Below are positions 16,438 to 26,384 of a DNA stretch of 64,000 bases, one piece after another; position 1 is the first letter of the stretch; every line of letters begins with the position of its first letter. The stretch comes from JAFDBW01 sp963825575 (lineage in GTDB: Bacteria > Desulfobacterota > Desulfuromonadia > Desulfuromonadales > BM103), in the NCBI GenBank assembly GCA_963825575.1, contig CAWGUB010000023.1:26432-90431 (forward strand). Reading direction: 5' to 3'. The position numbers and the translations under genes are program-made. Below the pieces are notes generated by a model. It was given only the letters and a program-made list of their open reading frames with translations. It made no database searches and was not told the DNA's origin.

Positions 16438-17889
16438 CTACTGAATCACTTTAACCTGCTCTCCGGCAGCCAGGACGGTTGACAATTGCCGGCCATTCAG
16501 CCAGGCAATGCTGCCCCATAGTTCACTGTCAACCTTCATGGTACGCAGCAACGCCTCCAAAGTTGTTGGTTTACTAACCGATTTGACGGTTATCCTCTGC
16601 GGCTGACGGTTCAGCCTGGCCCGATCAGTCATGGTAGCAAAACCGTTTGCGGGACTCTGCATCAGCCCCTTCAAGGCATCAAACTCGGCTGCGCTCGTCA
16701 TGGCGTGGAAAGCAAAGACATCACTACCTTTCTGGTAAAAATGCGAAACAATCACGGCGCGCTTGTCCCCGTCGCCGATTGTCGACAGCAGCATGCGGGC
16801 CGGCATGCCGTTGTTGGTTATCGAGCGGTCGCCATGTACCGTGGCACCGGTGGCTTTCAGGAAGCTGGCGACAACATCTGTGCTCTGGCTATCCGGACGA
16901 ATCGCGACAATGCAGACAGCCTTGCGATCGGGATGACTCAACTGCAGGTTGTTCCCCTCCCGTTCAAGTTTCCATTTCGCAGGGATCGGCAATTGGGCCC
17001 GAAACTGCGGCAGATAGTACCAGTCACCCTCGCGAAACCCCTTACGCGGGTCCTCGCCGTAGACCAGGCCGTCGACCCGGCTGAGAAAGGCGTTGCGGTT
17101 GACGAGGAATTTCTGGCCAGGCAGTTGCGACTGCCATTTGACGGCCATGGCCCGGACATTCGCTTCACGATTCACCGGGTTGGGGTGCGTGGAAAAGAAT
17201 TCCGGCAGACGCGCGCCCTGTCCGGCACTGGCGGAAGGCTGATTTTGCAGGGTTATGAAGAAGTCTGCCATACGCGCTGCATCATATCCGGAACGTGACG
17301 CATACTCAACTCCGAGCGCATCTGCCTCGCGTTCGTCGTCCCTGCTGAATTTAAGGAAAAGGAGTCCGGCGCCGGCTTCCATGATCGGGCCGAGCATGTC
17401 GCCATACCCCCCCATAAACTCCTGGCCAAGGCTCAGGCCTATATTGGCGAGCATCATTTTACTGTATTGCTGGGCGGAATGTCTGGCTGTGACATGGCCG
17501 ATCTCATGGCCGAGGACGCCTGCCAGCTCCGCCTCGTTATTGACCGCAGCCAGCAACCCGCGCGTCACGTACACATAACCGCCGGGGGCAGCAAACGCGT
17601 TGACCACCGGCGAGTCCATGACTTTAAACTGCCAGTCCAGGCCGGGCCGATGGGAAATCCGCGCTATCGTTAGCCCCTTCTCCAGCAGGTAATTCTGCAA
17701 ACCGGCATCTTCGTAAATGCCATACTGCTCAATAACGGACTGGTCGGTCTGGCTGCCCAGCCGGAATTCATCCTGCTCGCTGAGTAACATGAGCTGCTGC
17801 TGGCCGGTGACCGGGTTGACGGCACAGCCGGCTATCGTCAGCAGACCGCACAGGACCAGAATCAAAAAGACGCAACGGTTGAATGTCAT
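16438..17889 (-). CDS. M48-family metalloprotease lipoprotein
   Basis: A 483-residue exported zinc protease. MTFNRCVFLILVLCGLL ends in the lipobox TIAGC. The protease part (to about residue 260) has the zinc motif HEIGHVTARH and the third ligand in DEREADALG, with AFAAPGGYVYVTRGLL before it, as in the BepA/Oma1 group of outer-membrane quality-control proteases. The C-terminal half is less typical and ends in a LysM-like stretch (SIAWLNGRQLSTVLAAGEQVKVIQ). The ATG at 17889 follows GGAG by 9 bases and is preferred over one at 17904. It is separated from the chemotaxis genes by 180 bases and probably independent. Confidence 0.9.
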   Translation of the reverse strand: MTFNRCVFLILVLCGLLTIAGCAVNPVTGQQQLMLLSEQDEFRLGSQTDQSVIEQYGIYEDAGLQNYLLEKGLTIARISHRPGLDWQFKVMDSPVVNAFAAPGGYVYVTRGLLAAVNNEAELAGVLGHEIGHVTARHSAQQYSKMMLANIGLSLGQEFMGGYGDMLGPIMEAGAGLLFLKFSRDDEREADALGVEYASRSGYDAARMADFFITLQNQPSASAGQGARLPEFFSTHPNPVNREANVRAMAVKWQSQLPGQKFLVNRNAFLSRVDGLVYGEDPRKGFREGDWYYLPQFRAQLPIPAKWKLEREGNNLQLSHPDRKAVCIVAIRPDSQSTDVVASFLKATGATVHGDRSITNNGMPARMLLSTIGDGDKRAVIVSHFYQKGSDVFAFHAMTSAAEFDALKGLMQSPANGFATMTDRARLNRQPQRITVKSVSKPTTLEALLRTMKVDSELWGSIAWLNGRQLSTVLAAGEQVKVIQ

Positions 17890-18119
17890 CGTGTGATTCT
17901 CCATAGATTGGGTGTTATGAGTTTACTAAAAGATGGTCTCGACTTACAAACAATTAAGCAGGACCATGGGTCAGAGGTGGTGAGAGACAATGATCCTGGC
18001 ACTAAAGGAGCCCTCGGCCCCCTTCACCTGCTAAACAGGCCTTTCCAGGGCCGATTCGCTGTGATAAAATCAAAACTTCAATGTTATTAACTGATATTCA
18101 CTGACGGAGGGACCTCAAC

Positions 18120-18263
18120 ATGCAACCGCATCCAATCTTTCGATACGCCGTCAATCTTTGCTTTGCTCTGAATTTACCGGTTTTCCCGGTGAGTTCGGCA
18201 GACGACATTCACCCCAGCCCCTCAGCCACTGCCCTTCTGGCAGCGCCAGGCATCGAACGCTAG
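18120..18263 (+). CDS. Short frame in phase with comEC, closed by an amber codon
   Basis: An ATG at 18120 follows a strong ribosome site (GGAGGG, 7 bases) and reads 47 codons (start MQPHPIFRYAVNLCFALNLP) to a TAG at 18261-18263. The same phase then continues into comEC, whose first ATG at 18270 has no ribosome site. Either this is a leader peptide coupled to comEC, or the true comEC start is here and the TAG (one change from CAG) is a nonsense mutation or sequence error. Confidence 0.4.
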   Translation: MQPHPIFRYAVNLCFALNLPVFPVSSADDIHPSPSATALLAAPGIER

Positions 18264-18269
18264 TTCGCG

Positions 18270-20639
18270 ATGCCCGTCCTGCTGCTGGGCGCATATGCGA
18301 CCGGCATCGCCATGGTGCGCTTTGTCTCACCGTGGGGCGTTACCGGTCAGACCCTGACCTCGGGGCTGCTCTTTCTGACCTGGCTATCACTGAGACGGTC
18401 CCGCTGGGCGACTCTGCCGTTACTCGGAATCCTCCTGCTTGCCGGTTTCATCAATGCCAGCCAGTGGCTGACCGCCCCCGTACGAAGCAATCACATCGGT
18501 CGTTTTACAGGTGATCTTCCCCTGGCTGTCGAGGCCAGAGTCGTGGCTGCAGAATACAGGAGCACGGGAGGATACCGGCTTTTTACAGAAGCCCTGCGTC
18601 TCTTCGAAGAAGGCCGTAGCAGAGAAGTTTGCGGCAAGATCTTATTGTACATTGAGGGAGGGGACCTTCTGGTACGTCCCGGCCAGATCATCCGCTGGCG
18701 ATCAAAGTTGCGCCGACCAGCCGGATTCGGCAACCCGGGAGAATTCGATTACCCGCAATACCTTGCATCGCAGGGAATTCATGTGACCGGGTTCATTCCC
18801 TCCGCCGAAGACCTGGCCATACTGATCAACCATCCGCTAAGCAAGAGGTCCTTATTCGAAAACCTGCGACTTGACCTGGCGAAGAAAATCATGTCGAGCG
18901 TACCGGAGGAGCAAGCCGGTTTATTACAGTCGCTGCTGCTCGGGCTCCGGGGCGGGGTTAAGCCAGAACAGCGAAGAATCCTGTCGGAGAGCGGAATCGC
19001 CCACCTGTTTGCCATCTCCGGGCTGCATTTCGGATTATTGGCCTTACTCCTGTACCAGGTTGGCAGATGGCTCTACACCCGCAGCACGCGCCTGGTGCTC
19101 CGGTGCCCACCGCAAAGAATCCTGCCGGTCGTCCTGCTCATCCCCCTGGCTGGGTACCTGACTTTGACAGGCAACGCCTGGGCGACGCGCCGGGCCTTTC
19201 TGATGGTCGGCTGCGTCGCACTGCTGATTGCATACGGACGTCGCACATCTCCTTTCAGCATGCTTGCCAGCGTGGCTTTATGCCTGTTGATCTATAATCC
19301 TCTGGCCCTTTTCCAACCGGGCTTCCAGCTTTCGTTTGCCGGTGTCACTGGTATCCTTGCCTGGCTGCCAGGCTGGAGGTCTTTGCTTGACGGAATGTCG
19401 AGAAAGGTCCGTTGGCCTTTGATGCTGATGCTGACCACCGCTGCTGCCACCATGGCAACGTTGCCGGCAGTCTTGTGGCACTTCCACCTGTTTGCCCCTG
19501 CAGGCCTGCTGTCGAACCTGTTTGCCATCCCTCTGATTGCCTGGGGTGCAGTTCCCTGTGGGCTAGCAGGCATGGCGATCCTGCCGATTGCCGCAGCACC
19601 TGCCGAATGGCTTCTGTTGACAGCAGCCTGGATAGTGGATATTGGCATGGCAGGTGCCGCAGCGATCAACCAGATCCCGTGGCTTACGGCAATCCCTGTG
19701 TACATGACCCCGGCAAAGCTGACCCTGCTGAGCGGTCTCCTGATCGCCATGTTGCCGTTGCCCTCGGTGCGACACCGCGTGGGTTACCGCATCTGTATTC
19801 TGCTCACAACTGCGTTTGCTGCATCCCTGCTGCACATCCGACCGGCCGATTTCCAGGTGACCGCCCTGAGTGTCGGCCAGGGGGATGCGACTCTGGTCTC
19901 TCTATCAGGGGATGTTCACTACCTGGTAGACGGTGGTGGCCTGCCAGGCTCCAATATCGATCCGGGGGAGCAACTGATTGCCCCGGCGCTCGGCCGGATG
20001 GGGGTAGACCATCTCGATGGAGTAATTCTGACCCATAACCACCCGGACCACGCCGCCGGGCTGGCCTACATCGTCGGGCGATTCCCGGTTAAACAGTTCT
20101 ATCTTGCTTCAGACAGCACGGAACTCGACAAAGGATTGCGTCAGGCCCTGCAACGACATGGAATCCCGTTTGCAATACTTGACGAAGGCTGGTCGTACAT
20201 TCGACAGGATCCCCGGCACGAACTCAGTCTCTTCGTCCCTGACCAGACGGCAAGCGACATAAATGAGCGATCGATTGCCGTCTATGCCAGCCACCTTGGC
20301 CAGGGAGTCCTGCTAACCGCCGACCTGGGGAAAGCAGGGCTCCGGCAAATCCTTGCCAGTGGAGTACCGGGCAACGTCAATCTTCTGAAATTACCCCATC
20401 ACGGCAGTCGACACGCTTTCCCCGACCTGTACCTGGAAGAATTCAGGCCATCGATAGCCTTCGTCTCGGCCGGACAAGGCAATCCGTACGGTTTTCCGCA
20501 CAGGGAAACCATAGAAGCATGTGCAAAACGACAAATCCCTTTTTACCGGACAGACCAGATGGGAGTGCTGAAGTTTCAACTTCAAAACGGGGAATGGCAG
20601 GGGCTTCACGCAAACCGAAAAGGCTTTAGAATTGACTAA
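18270..20639 (+). CDS. comEC: ComEC/Rec2-type DNA internalisation protein
   Basis: A 789-residue inner-membrane channel protein for uptake of single-stranded DNA. Order: short N-terminal helices and a soluble DUF4131-like domain (to about 200); the multi-helix Competence domain with the family mark HLFAISGLHFGLLAL (about 245-260) and further helices to about 500; and a C-terminal metallo-beta-lactamase-like domain (about 530-770) with ILTHNHPDHAAG and LKLPHHGSRHAF. Metal ligands look complete, so nuclease activity is possible. See the upstream frame at 18120-18263 for the start problem. No other competence genes are in the window. Confidence 0.92.
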   Translation: MPVLLLGAYATGIAMVRFVSPWGVTGQTLTSGLLFLTWLSLRRSRWATLPLLGILLLAGFINASQWLTAPVRSNHIGRFTGDLPLAVEARVVAAEYRSTGGYRLFTEALRLFEEGRSREVCGKILLYIEGGDLLVRPGQIIRWRSKLRRPAGFGNPGEFDYPQYLASQGIHVTGFIPSAEDLAILINHPLSKRSLFENLRLDLAKKIMSSVPEEQAGLLQSLLLGLRGGVKPEQRRILSESGIAHLFAISGLHFGLLALLLYQVGRWLYTRSTRLVLRCPPQRILPVVLLIPLAGYLTLTGNAWATRRAFLMVGCVALLIAYGRRTSPFSMLASVALCLLIYNPLALFQPGFQLSFAGVTGILAWLPGWRSLLDGMSRKVRWPLMLMLTTAAATMATLPAVLWHFHLFAPAGLLSNLFAIPLIAWGAVPCGLAGMAILPIAAAPAEWLLLTAAWIVDIGMAGAAAINQIPWLTAIPVYMTPAKLTLLSGLLIAMLPLPSVRHRVGYRICILLTTAFAASLLHIRPADFQVTALSVGQGDATLVSLSGDVHYLVDGGGLPGSNIDPGEQLIAPALGRMGVDHLDGVILTHNHPDHAAGLAYIVGRFPVKQFYLASDSTELDKGLRQALQRHGIPFAILDEGWSYIRQDPRHELSLFVPDQTASDINERSIAVYASHLGQGVLLTADLGKAGLRQILASGVPGNVNLLKLPHHGSRHAFPDLYLEEFRPSIAFVSAGQGNPYGFPHRETIEACAKRQIPFYRTDQMGVLKFQLQNGEWQGLHANRKGFRID

Positions 20640-20686
20640 TTTCAGTTGGTTTGATAGCGTACTCCATTATTTAGCCGGGGCGATAA

Positions 20687-22060
20687 ATGTCAAAACCACG
20701 AATTCTGATTGTTGACGATGAGGTGTTCTTCAGACGCCTGTTCAGCGAAATCCTTGCGGAAGGTGACCTGTATGAAATCGAGGCGGTCGATTCGGGTAAA
20801 ACAGCCCTCGACTACCTGACTCGCAAACAGGTCGACGTCATCCTCACTGACATGGTCATGCCAGAAGTCTGCGGTCTGGAGTTGATCCACCGTACCCGTT
20901 CCCTCAATCCGGCTCCGGACATCATCCTTGCCACCGGCAACGCCACGGTAGAAACCGCAATCGAAGCTTTGAAAGGCGGTGCGTGCGACTATCTGATCAA
21001 ACCATGTAAACCCGAGCAGTTGCGGCATACGATCAAGAGCTGTGTCGAGCAGCGCCGTCTGCTGGCCGAGAACAGCCTGCTGCACAGCCAGATTCGGCTC
21101 TACCAGAGGGGCCAACACCTCTCCGCTCAACTCGATGTCGATACGCTCTTCCAGGATTCTTTAAGCACCCTTTTAAACGAAGTGGGTAAGGGCCGAGGGC
21201 TGGCTTTTCTCTCCAACCAGAATGGGCTCAGTCATATTGGTGCAGTCGATTTCGACGATGATCAGGCCGGGAAGTTGGCGAATCTACTGATTGAACACAC
21301 TGCCGTCATGCCGCAGGCGACGCTCCTTCAAGCTGCCGACTATCCAGTGATTTCCAGTGAGTTCCCTGATCTGAAGACCATCTGGGTCTTCCCGATGAAC
21401 ACGGAAAACCAGGAGCATGGCGCGCTGGTCCTTTGCAATCCCCGTGGCTCCGAGATGCCCGAAGTTTTGCCGGCTGAGAACTTGTCATTTCTTTCCGAGC
21501 AGGTTGCAATCGGCTTCAATAACGCATGCCAGTTCCATGGCGCGCGTGAACTGATTTACACGGATGATTTAACCGGTCTCTACAATCATCGTTACCTGCA
21601 CATCGCCTTGGAACAGGAGATCAACCGTTCGGAACGCTATGGACTCGAGTTTTCACTCGCGTTCATCGATCTGGACCTGTTCAAGGGCATCAACGATGAG
21701 CACGGGCACATGATTGGCAGCGACGTTCTGCGCCAGGTGGGGAATCTTCTGCGGGAGTGCGTCCGCGACGCCGATATGCTGTTCCGTTATGGTGGTGATG
21801 AATTTACCGCTCTGCTGGTGGAGACCGGCACACGAAACTCCAAGATTGTTGCCGAACGCATCCGGTCCACCATCGAGAGCTATGACTTCTCCACTGGACA
21901 CAACAATACCGGCCGTCTGACGGCGACAGTCGGCCACGCCACCTACCCGATCCACGCAACCACCAAGAACGAGATGATAGAACTGGCGGACAAGGCCATG
22001 TATATGGGCAAGCATGACCGCAACGTCTCACGGAGTGCCTCTGAGGTAAGCGGTACATAA
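20687..22060 (+). CDS. Response regulator with diguanylate cyclase output
   Basis: A 457-residue protein: receiver domain (ILIVDDEVFF, phosphoacceptor in LTDMVMPEVCG, Lys in YLIKPCKPEQ), a middle GAF-like region (about 135-285) and a GGDEF domain with DDLTGLYNHRYL, FIDLDLFKGIND and an intact active site RYGGDEF. It should make c-di-GMP when phosphorylated. No RxxD inhibitory site is evident before GGDEF. It stands alone between comEC and hisS; its kinase is not obvious from context. Confidence 0.92.
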   Translation: MSKPRILIVDDEVFFRRLFSEILAEGDLYEIEAVDSGKTALDYLTRKQVDVILTDMVMPEVCGLELIHRTRSLNPAPDIILATGNATVETAIEALKGGACDYLIKPCKPEQLRHTIKSCVEQRRLLAENSLLHSQIRLYQRGQHLSAQLDVDTLFQDSLSTLLNEVGKGRGLAFLSNQNGLSHIGAVDFDDDQAGKLANLLIEHTAVMPQATLLQAADYPVISSEFPDLKTIWVFPMNTENQEHGALVLCNPRGSEMPEVLPAENLSFLSEQVAIGFNNACQFHGARELIYTDDLTGLYNHRYLHIALEQEINRSERYGLEFSLAFIDLDLFKGINDEHGHMIGSDVLRQVGNLLRECVRDADMLFRYGGDEFTALLVETGTRNSKIVAERIRSTIESYDFSTGHNNTGRLTATVGHATYPIHATTKNEMIELADKAMYMGKHDRNVSRSASEVSGT

Positions 22061-22321
22061 TCCAAAACGCCCTGGCTGCCTTGGCCCTGGGTGAATCACG
22101 CCTCGTCTTTCTGTCAAGCTCATCTAATATCAAGGGGAAAAACACCATCGCAGCCGTTTACCGGGTTGACGGGTTGCGCAAGAACGAGTAAAAAGCCCTA
22201 CGCAAAGAAAACCAATTGTATTCAGTAGCCAGTTTCAGTAGTCAGAATAGTGTCTTTTTTGAGACAAATTTTTGATCCTTGAGACTGAATTCTGGATACC
22301 CAGAGATTCGGAGTTTCTAAA

Positions 22322-23581
22322 GTGAGTATTACCGGCATCAAGGGCATGAACGACATTCTGCCCGGCGACATCGAAACCTGGCAGCATCTGGAAGAGCAGG
22401 CCCGCAAGGTTTTCGGCGCTTTCGGCTACCGAGAAATCCGTGTCCCGGTGGTTGAAAAAACTGACCTCTTCTGCCGCTCGATCGGTGAAACCACCGATAT
22501 CGTCGAGAAGGAGATGTATACCTTTACAGACAAGGGCGGAACTTCCATGACGTTGCGTCCGGAAGGCACGGCTCCAGTAATGCGCGCCTTTATTCAGCAC
22601 AAACTGCATGCCCTGGACCCGGTTTCAAAGCTCTATTACATCGGCCCGATGTTTCGTCATGAGCGACCGCAAAAGGGGCGTTATCGCCAGTTCCATCAGA
22701 TTGGTGCGGAAGTCATCGGGGTCGACGACCCGAAAATCGACGCCCAGGTCCTGGCCATGCTCAGCCATTATTTCATCACGACGAAGATTCCAGATGTATC
22801 GCTACAGATCAATTCCCTCGGCTGCCCGGAATGTCGGCCGACTTATCGAGCTGCACTAATCGACTTTCTCGAGCAGCGCCTGTCGTGCCTCTGTGCCGAT
22901 TGCCAGCGTCGCTACACCAGCAACCCGCTACGGGTACTCGATTGCAAGATGCCGGGTTGCAAGGAGGCCACCGTCGACGCACCGGCCATGCTGGACAACC
23001 TTTGTATCGGCTGTGAAACACACTTTGGCCAGGTCAAGAGCCATCTCTGCGCACTGGACGTCGATTACACCGTCAACGCCCGCATGGTAAGAGGGCTCGA
23101 CTATTACACCAAAACAACCTTCGAGATGGTGACCGGAAGTCTTGGCGCCCAGAATGCTGTCGCAGCCGGTGGCCGTTATGACGGTCTGATCCGCGACCTG
23201 GGTGGCCCGGAACTTCCAGGAATCGGTTTTGCCATCGGCCTGGAACGTCTGGCCCTGATGCTCGGCGAACAGAGCATTGAGCCACCCCGGCCGGAGCTCT
23301 TTATCGCAACTCTCGGCGAAGCGGCAACCAATGCCGGTTTCTCCCTGCTGACGCACCTTCAGCGCCAGGGCATCCCGGTTGAGATGGAATACACCGGCAA
23401 GAGTCTGAAAGCCCAGTTGCGACGCGCCGACAAACTCAAGTCCAGGAGGGTTCTGATCCTCGGCGAAGATGAACTAAAGCGTGGAGTCGCGCAGTTGCGG
23501 TATATGGATGAAAGCCGCCAGGAAGAAGTTGCACTGGACCGTCTTGAAGACCTCCTCAGCAAAGAGACTGATGGTGCTTGA
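22322..23581 (+). CDS. hisS: Histidyl-tRNA synthetase
   Basis: A 419-residue class II synthetase that charges tRNA-His. Motif 2 region YYIGPMFRHERPQKGRYRQF, the HisA signature VRGLDYYTKTTFEM, and motif 3 GIGFAIGLERLALML are all present, followed by the anticodon-binding domain (about 325-415). A Cys-rich insert (CPECRP, CLCADC, CIGC) in the middle is usual for this group. Start is GTG at 22322, 8 bases after CGGAG. aspS follows after 96 bases on the same strand, a common pairing. Confidence 0.96.
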   Translation: MSITGIKGMNDILPGDIETWQHLEEQARKVFGAFGYREIRVPVVEKTDLFCRSIGETTDIVEKEMYTFTDKGGTSMTLRPEGTAPVMRAFIQHKLHALDPVSKLYYIGPMFRHERPQKGRYRQFHQIGAEVIGVDDPKIDAQVLAMLSHYFITTKIPDVSLQINSLGCPECRPTYRAALIDFLEQRLSCLCADCQRRYTSNPLRVLDCKMPGCKEATVDAPAMLDNLCIGCETHFGQVKSHLCALDVDYTVNARMVRGLDYYTKTTFEMVTGSLGAQNAVAAGGRYDGLIRDLGGPELPGIGFAIGLERLALMLGEQSIEPPRPELFIATLGEAATNAGFSLLTHLQRQGIPVEMEYTGKSLKAQLRRADKLKSRRVLILGEDELKRGVAQLRYMDESRQEEVALDRLEDLLSKETDGA

Positions 23582-23677
23582 CGCCCTATTACGGCATCGA
23601 TATAATGCTCGCTTGTCCTGTCGGACACGCGTCTTTATGCGAGCGGAAACAGTCAATATTTATAAGGAGTTACTCCC

Positions 23678-25480
23678 TTGAGCGACATACTCGGAGACTG
23701 GAAAAGAACCCATTACTGCGGTGACCTGCGCAAAGAAGATATCGGCAAGAAGGTCTGCCTGATGGGCTGGGTGCATCGCCGTCGTGATCATGGCGGCCTG
23801 ATTTTTATCGACCTGCGCGATCGTACCGGTATCAGCCAGCTGGCCCTTGACCCGGATCGAGACCCCCAATCCCATGCCAAGGCCGAAGCTGTTCGCAACG
23901 AATTTGTCGTGGCAGCCATCGGTACCGTTGCACCGCGCCCGGAGGGCACAGTCAACCCGAAGATGAAAACCGGCGAGGTTGAGATCGAAATCAGCGAATT
24001 GCGTATCCTCAACATCGCCAAGACGCCACCCTTCATGCTTGACGAATACACTGAGGTCGCGGAGAACCTGCGGCTCAAATACCGTTACCTGGACCTGCGT
24101 CGTGATTCGATACAACAGAATATCATGATGCGACACCAAGTCGCCCAGACCACCCGTAAGTATCTTTCGGATAACGATTTCCTGGAAATCGAGACCCCGA
24201 TGTTGACCAAGAGCACCCCGGAAGGCGCTCGCGACTACCTGGTCCCGAGCCGCGTCAATCCGGGCAATTTCTATGCATTGCCGCAATCGCCGCAGATTTT
24301 CAAACAGCTCCTGATGATCTCTGGTTACGACCGCTACTTCCAGATCACCCGCTGCTTCCGCGACGAAGACCTGCGCGCCGACCGGCAGCCTGAGTTCACC
24401 CAGATAGACTGCGAGCTCTCCTTCGTTGACAAAGACGACGTCATGACTGTCATGGAAGGGATGATCGCGGCCATTTTCAAAAGCGCAATCGACGTCGAGC
24501 TGACCCTGCCTATGCCACGCTTGAGCTATGGCGAGGTCATGGACCGCTACGGCGTCGACAATCCCGATCTGCGCTTCGAGATGGAGCTGGTCAACCTGAC
24601 CGACATCGTCAGAGGCTGCGGTTTCAAGGTCTTCGCCAGCGTTGCCGAAAACGGCGGTCTGGTCAAGGCCCTGAACGTCAAGGGCTGCGCAACCTTCTCC
24701 CGCAAGGAGCTCGACGACCTGACCGCCTTCGCGGCCATTTACGGCGCCAAGGGGATGGCCTGGGTCAAGGTTCAGGAAGATGGCAGCTGGCAGTCTCCGA
24801 TCGCCAAGTTCTTCACTACAGAAGAACTCGCTCAGCTCGGCGCCGCTCTCGGTGCAAAACCAGGCGACCTGCTGTTATTTGGCGCCGACACAGCGACAAT
24901 CGCCAACGAATCCATGGGACGTCTGCGTGGACACCTTGGGCAGAAACTTGGCCTGACCGACCCGAACGAATACAAATTCGTATGGGTCACCGACTTCCCG
25001 CTCCTCGAATGGGACGGCGAAGCACGCCGTCATGTTGCCGTTCATCACCCTTTCACGGCGCCACTTGACGAGGACGTCCCGCTCCTTGATTCTGACCCGG
25101 GCAAGGCGCGGGCCAAGGCTTATGATCTGGTCCTGAACGGTTCTGAAATCGGCGGAGGCAGCATTCGTATTCACAACCAGGACGTGCAGAGCAGGATGTT
25201 CAACCTGCTCGGCATCGGCGAACAGGAAGCCCGTGAGAAGTTTGGTTTCCTGCTCGACGCGCTTGAGTTTGGCGCCCCGCCACACGGCGGCATCGCATTC
25301 GGTCTCGACAGGATCATGATGATCCTGACCGGGGCAGGATCGATTCGCGACGTCATTGCCTTCCCGAAGACTCAGAAGGCCACCGACCTGATGTCGGAAG
25401 CCCCCGGCAAGGTTGACGAAAAACAGCTGCGTGAGTTGGGCATCCGCCTGGCAGTACGTGCACAGCAGAAACAGGACTGA
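23678..25480 (+). CDS. aspS: Aspartyl-tRNA synthetase
   Basis: A 600-residue bacterial-type class II synthetase. Order: OB-fold anticodon domain (GWVHRRRDHGGLIFIDLRDR), catalytic domain with FLEIETPMLTKSTPEGARD, the AspRS mark LPQSPQIFKQLLM, motif 2 ITRCFRDEDLRADRQPEFTQ, the bacterial GAD insert (about 290-420), and motif 3 GGIAFGLDRIMM. It starts with TTG at 23678 behind AAGGAG. Bacteria without AsnRS use a non-discriminating form that also charges tRNA-Asn; which form this is cannot be decided by eye. Confidence 0.96.
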   Translation: MSDILGDWKRTHYCGDLRKEDIGKKVCLMGWVHRRRDHGGLIFIDLRDRTGISQLALDPDRDPQSHAKAEAVRNEFVVAAIGTVAPRPEGTVNPKMKTGEVEIEISELRILNIAKTPPFMLDEYTEVAENLRLKYRYLDLRRDSIQQNIMMRHQVAQTTRKYLSDNDFLEIETPMLTKSTPEGARDYLVPSRVNPGNFYALPQSPQIFKQLLMISGYDRYFQITRCFRDEDLRADRQPEFTQIDCELSFVDKDDVMTVMEGMIAAIFKSAIDVELTLPMPRLSYGEVMDRYGVDNPDLRFEMELVNLTDIVRGCGFKVFASVAENGGLVKALNVKGCATFSRKELDDLTAFAAIYGAKGMAWVKVQEDGSWQSPIAKFFTTEELAQLGAALGAKPGDLLLFGADTATIANESMGRLRGHLGQKLGLTDPNEYKFVWVTDFPLLEWDGEARRHVAVHHPFTAPLDEDVPLLDSDPGKARAKAYDLVLNGSEIGGGSIRIHNQDVQSRMFNLLGIGEQEAREKFGFLLDALEFGAPPHGGIAFGLDRIMMILTGAGSIRDVIAFPKTQKATDLMSEAPGKVDEKQLRELGIRLAVRAQQKQD

Positions 25481-25509
25481 TTCCGGATTTGGAACGGACT
25501 GCCAATCAT

Positions 25510-26202
25510 ATGTTGCGCCACCTGTTCATATTTACTCTTGTCGCATTGCTGATCTCCTGCGCCAAACCACCGCACAGGGAAATGGCTGCAGCAGAGTACA
25601 TGGTCAAGAGAGCCCAGGAGTTGCAGGCCATGGACTTTGCTCCAGCCGAATACCAGGCTGCACATACAGCTCTGAATGATGCGCGCAGATCGATGGACAA
25701 GGCCGAGTACGGCGACGCCCGGGACTCGATCGAGTACGCACTTCAGCATGCCCGGCGTGCCGTTGTTCTCACAGAAGAAGGCCAGGCCAGGCTCAAACAG
25801 GAAGAAAAGCAGAAGGCGATCGAGGCGGAGAAAGCCCGCCAGTCTGAGTTGAAAAACCCCCCGGTAGAAAAAGTTGAAAAGAAAGTGGAGAAGAAACCAC
25901 CGGCCGCAAAACCCGACCCCGCACCCAAGCAAAAAATAGAGCTGGTCGAGGAATACCGCGTTGGTGAAGGCGAGACCCTCTGGACGATTTCAGCACAACC
26001 CCAAGTCTACGGTGAAGGACTGCTCTGGCCCCTGCTCTATCAGGCCAACCGTGACCAGATCAAGGATCCCCGCCAGATATTCCCAGGCCAGGATCTCGGC
26101 ATCCGTCGAGACATGACCAAGGAAGAACTTGAAGACGCTCGCCAAAGAGCACGGGAATCTGATATTTTTCCCGTCCCCCGAGCCACACCTCCAGGTCAGT
26201 AA
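25510..26202 (+). CDS. LysM-domain lipoprotein with helical spacer
   Basis: A 230-residue lipoprotein: hydrophobic start MLRHLFIFTLVALL and lipobox LISC. Residues about 20-90 are a helical DUF4398-like region (AAEYMVKRAQELQAMDFAPA) followed by a charged, Lys/Glu/Pro-rich linker (VEKVEKKVEKKPPAAKPDP), and a C-terminal LysM domain (YRVGEGETLWTISAQPQVYG) that should bind peptidoglycan. A TTG at 25489 is an alternative start, but the ATG at 25510 begins a clean lipoprotein signal. It is 29 bases after aspS and may be read through from it. Confidence 0.8.
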   Translation: MLRHLFIFTLVALLISCAKPPHREMAAAEYMVKRAQELQAMDFAPAEYQAAHTALNDARRSMDKAEYGDARDSIEYALQHARRAVVLTEEGQARLKQEEKQKAIEAEKARQSELKNPPVEKVEKKVEKKPPAAKPDPAPKQKIELVEEYRVGEGETLWTISAQPQVYGEGLLWPLLYQANRDQIKDPRQIFPGQDLGIRRDMTKEELEDARQRARESDIFPVPRATPPGQ

Positions 26203-26384
26203 AAAACTGTTATCATCACCAGTCTTTTTTCGATCTGAATCCCCGCCATTCTGTTTCTGACCCGGTTTTTTCATGCCTGCTCGCAAGGATTAAAAAAACT
26301 CCGTATTGCGGGCTTTTTCGCACTGTAAAAGATGTTGTTGCCATTCTCCAGCGATCAGCTATAAATGTGTTATCTTTTGATTGC

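Noticed and set aside
18158..18514. 118-residue plus-strand frame across the comEC start
   Set aside because: Wrong phase for comEC, Arg/Ser/Pro-rich shadow composition.
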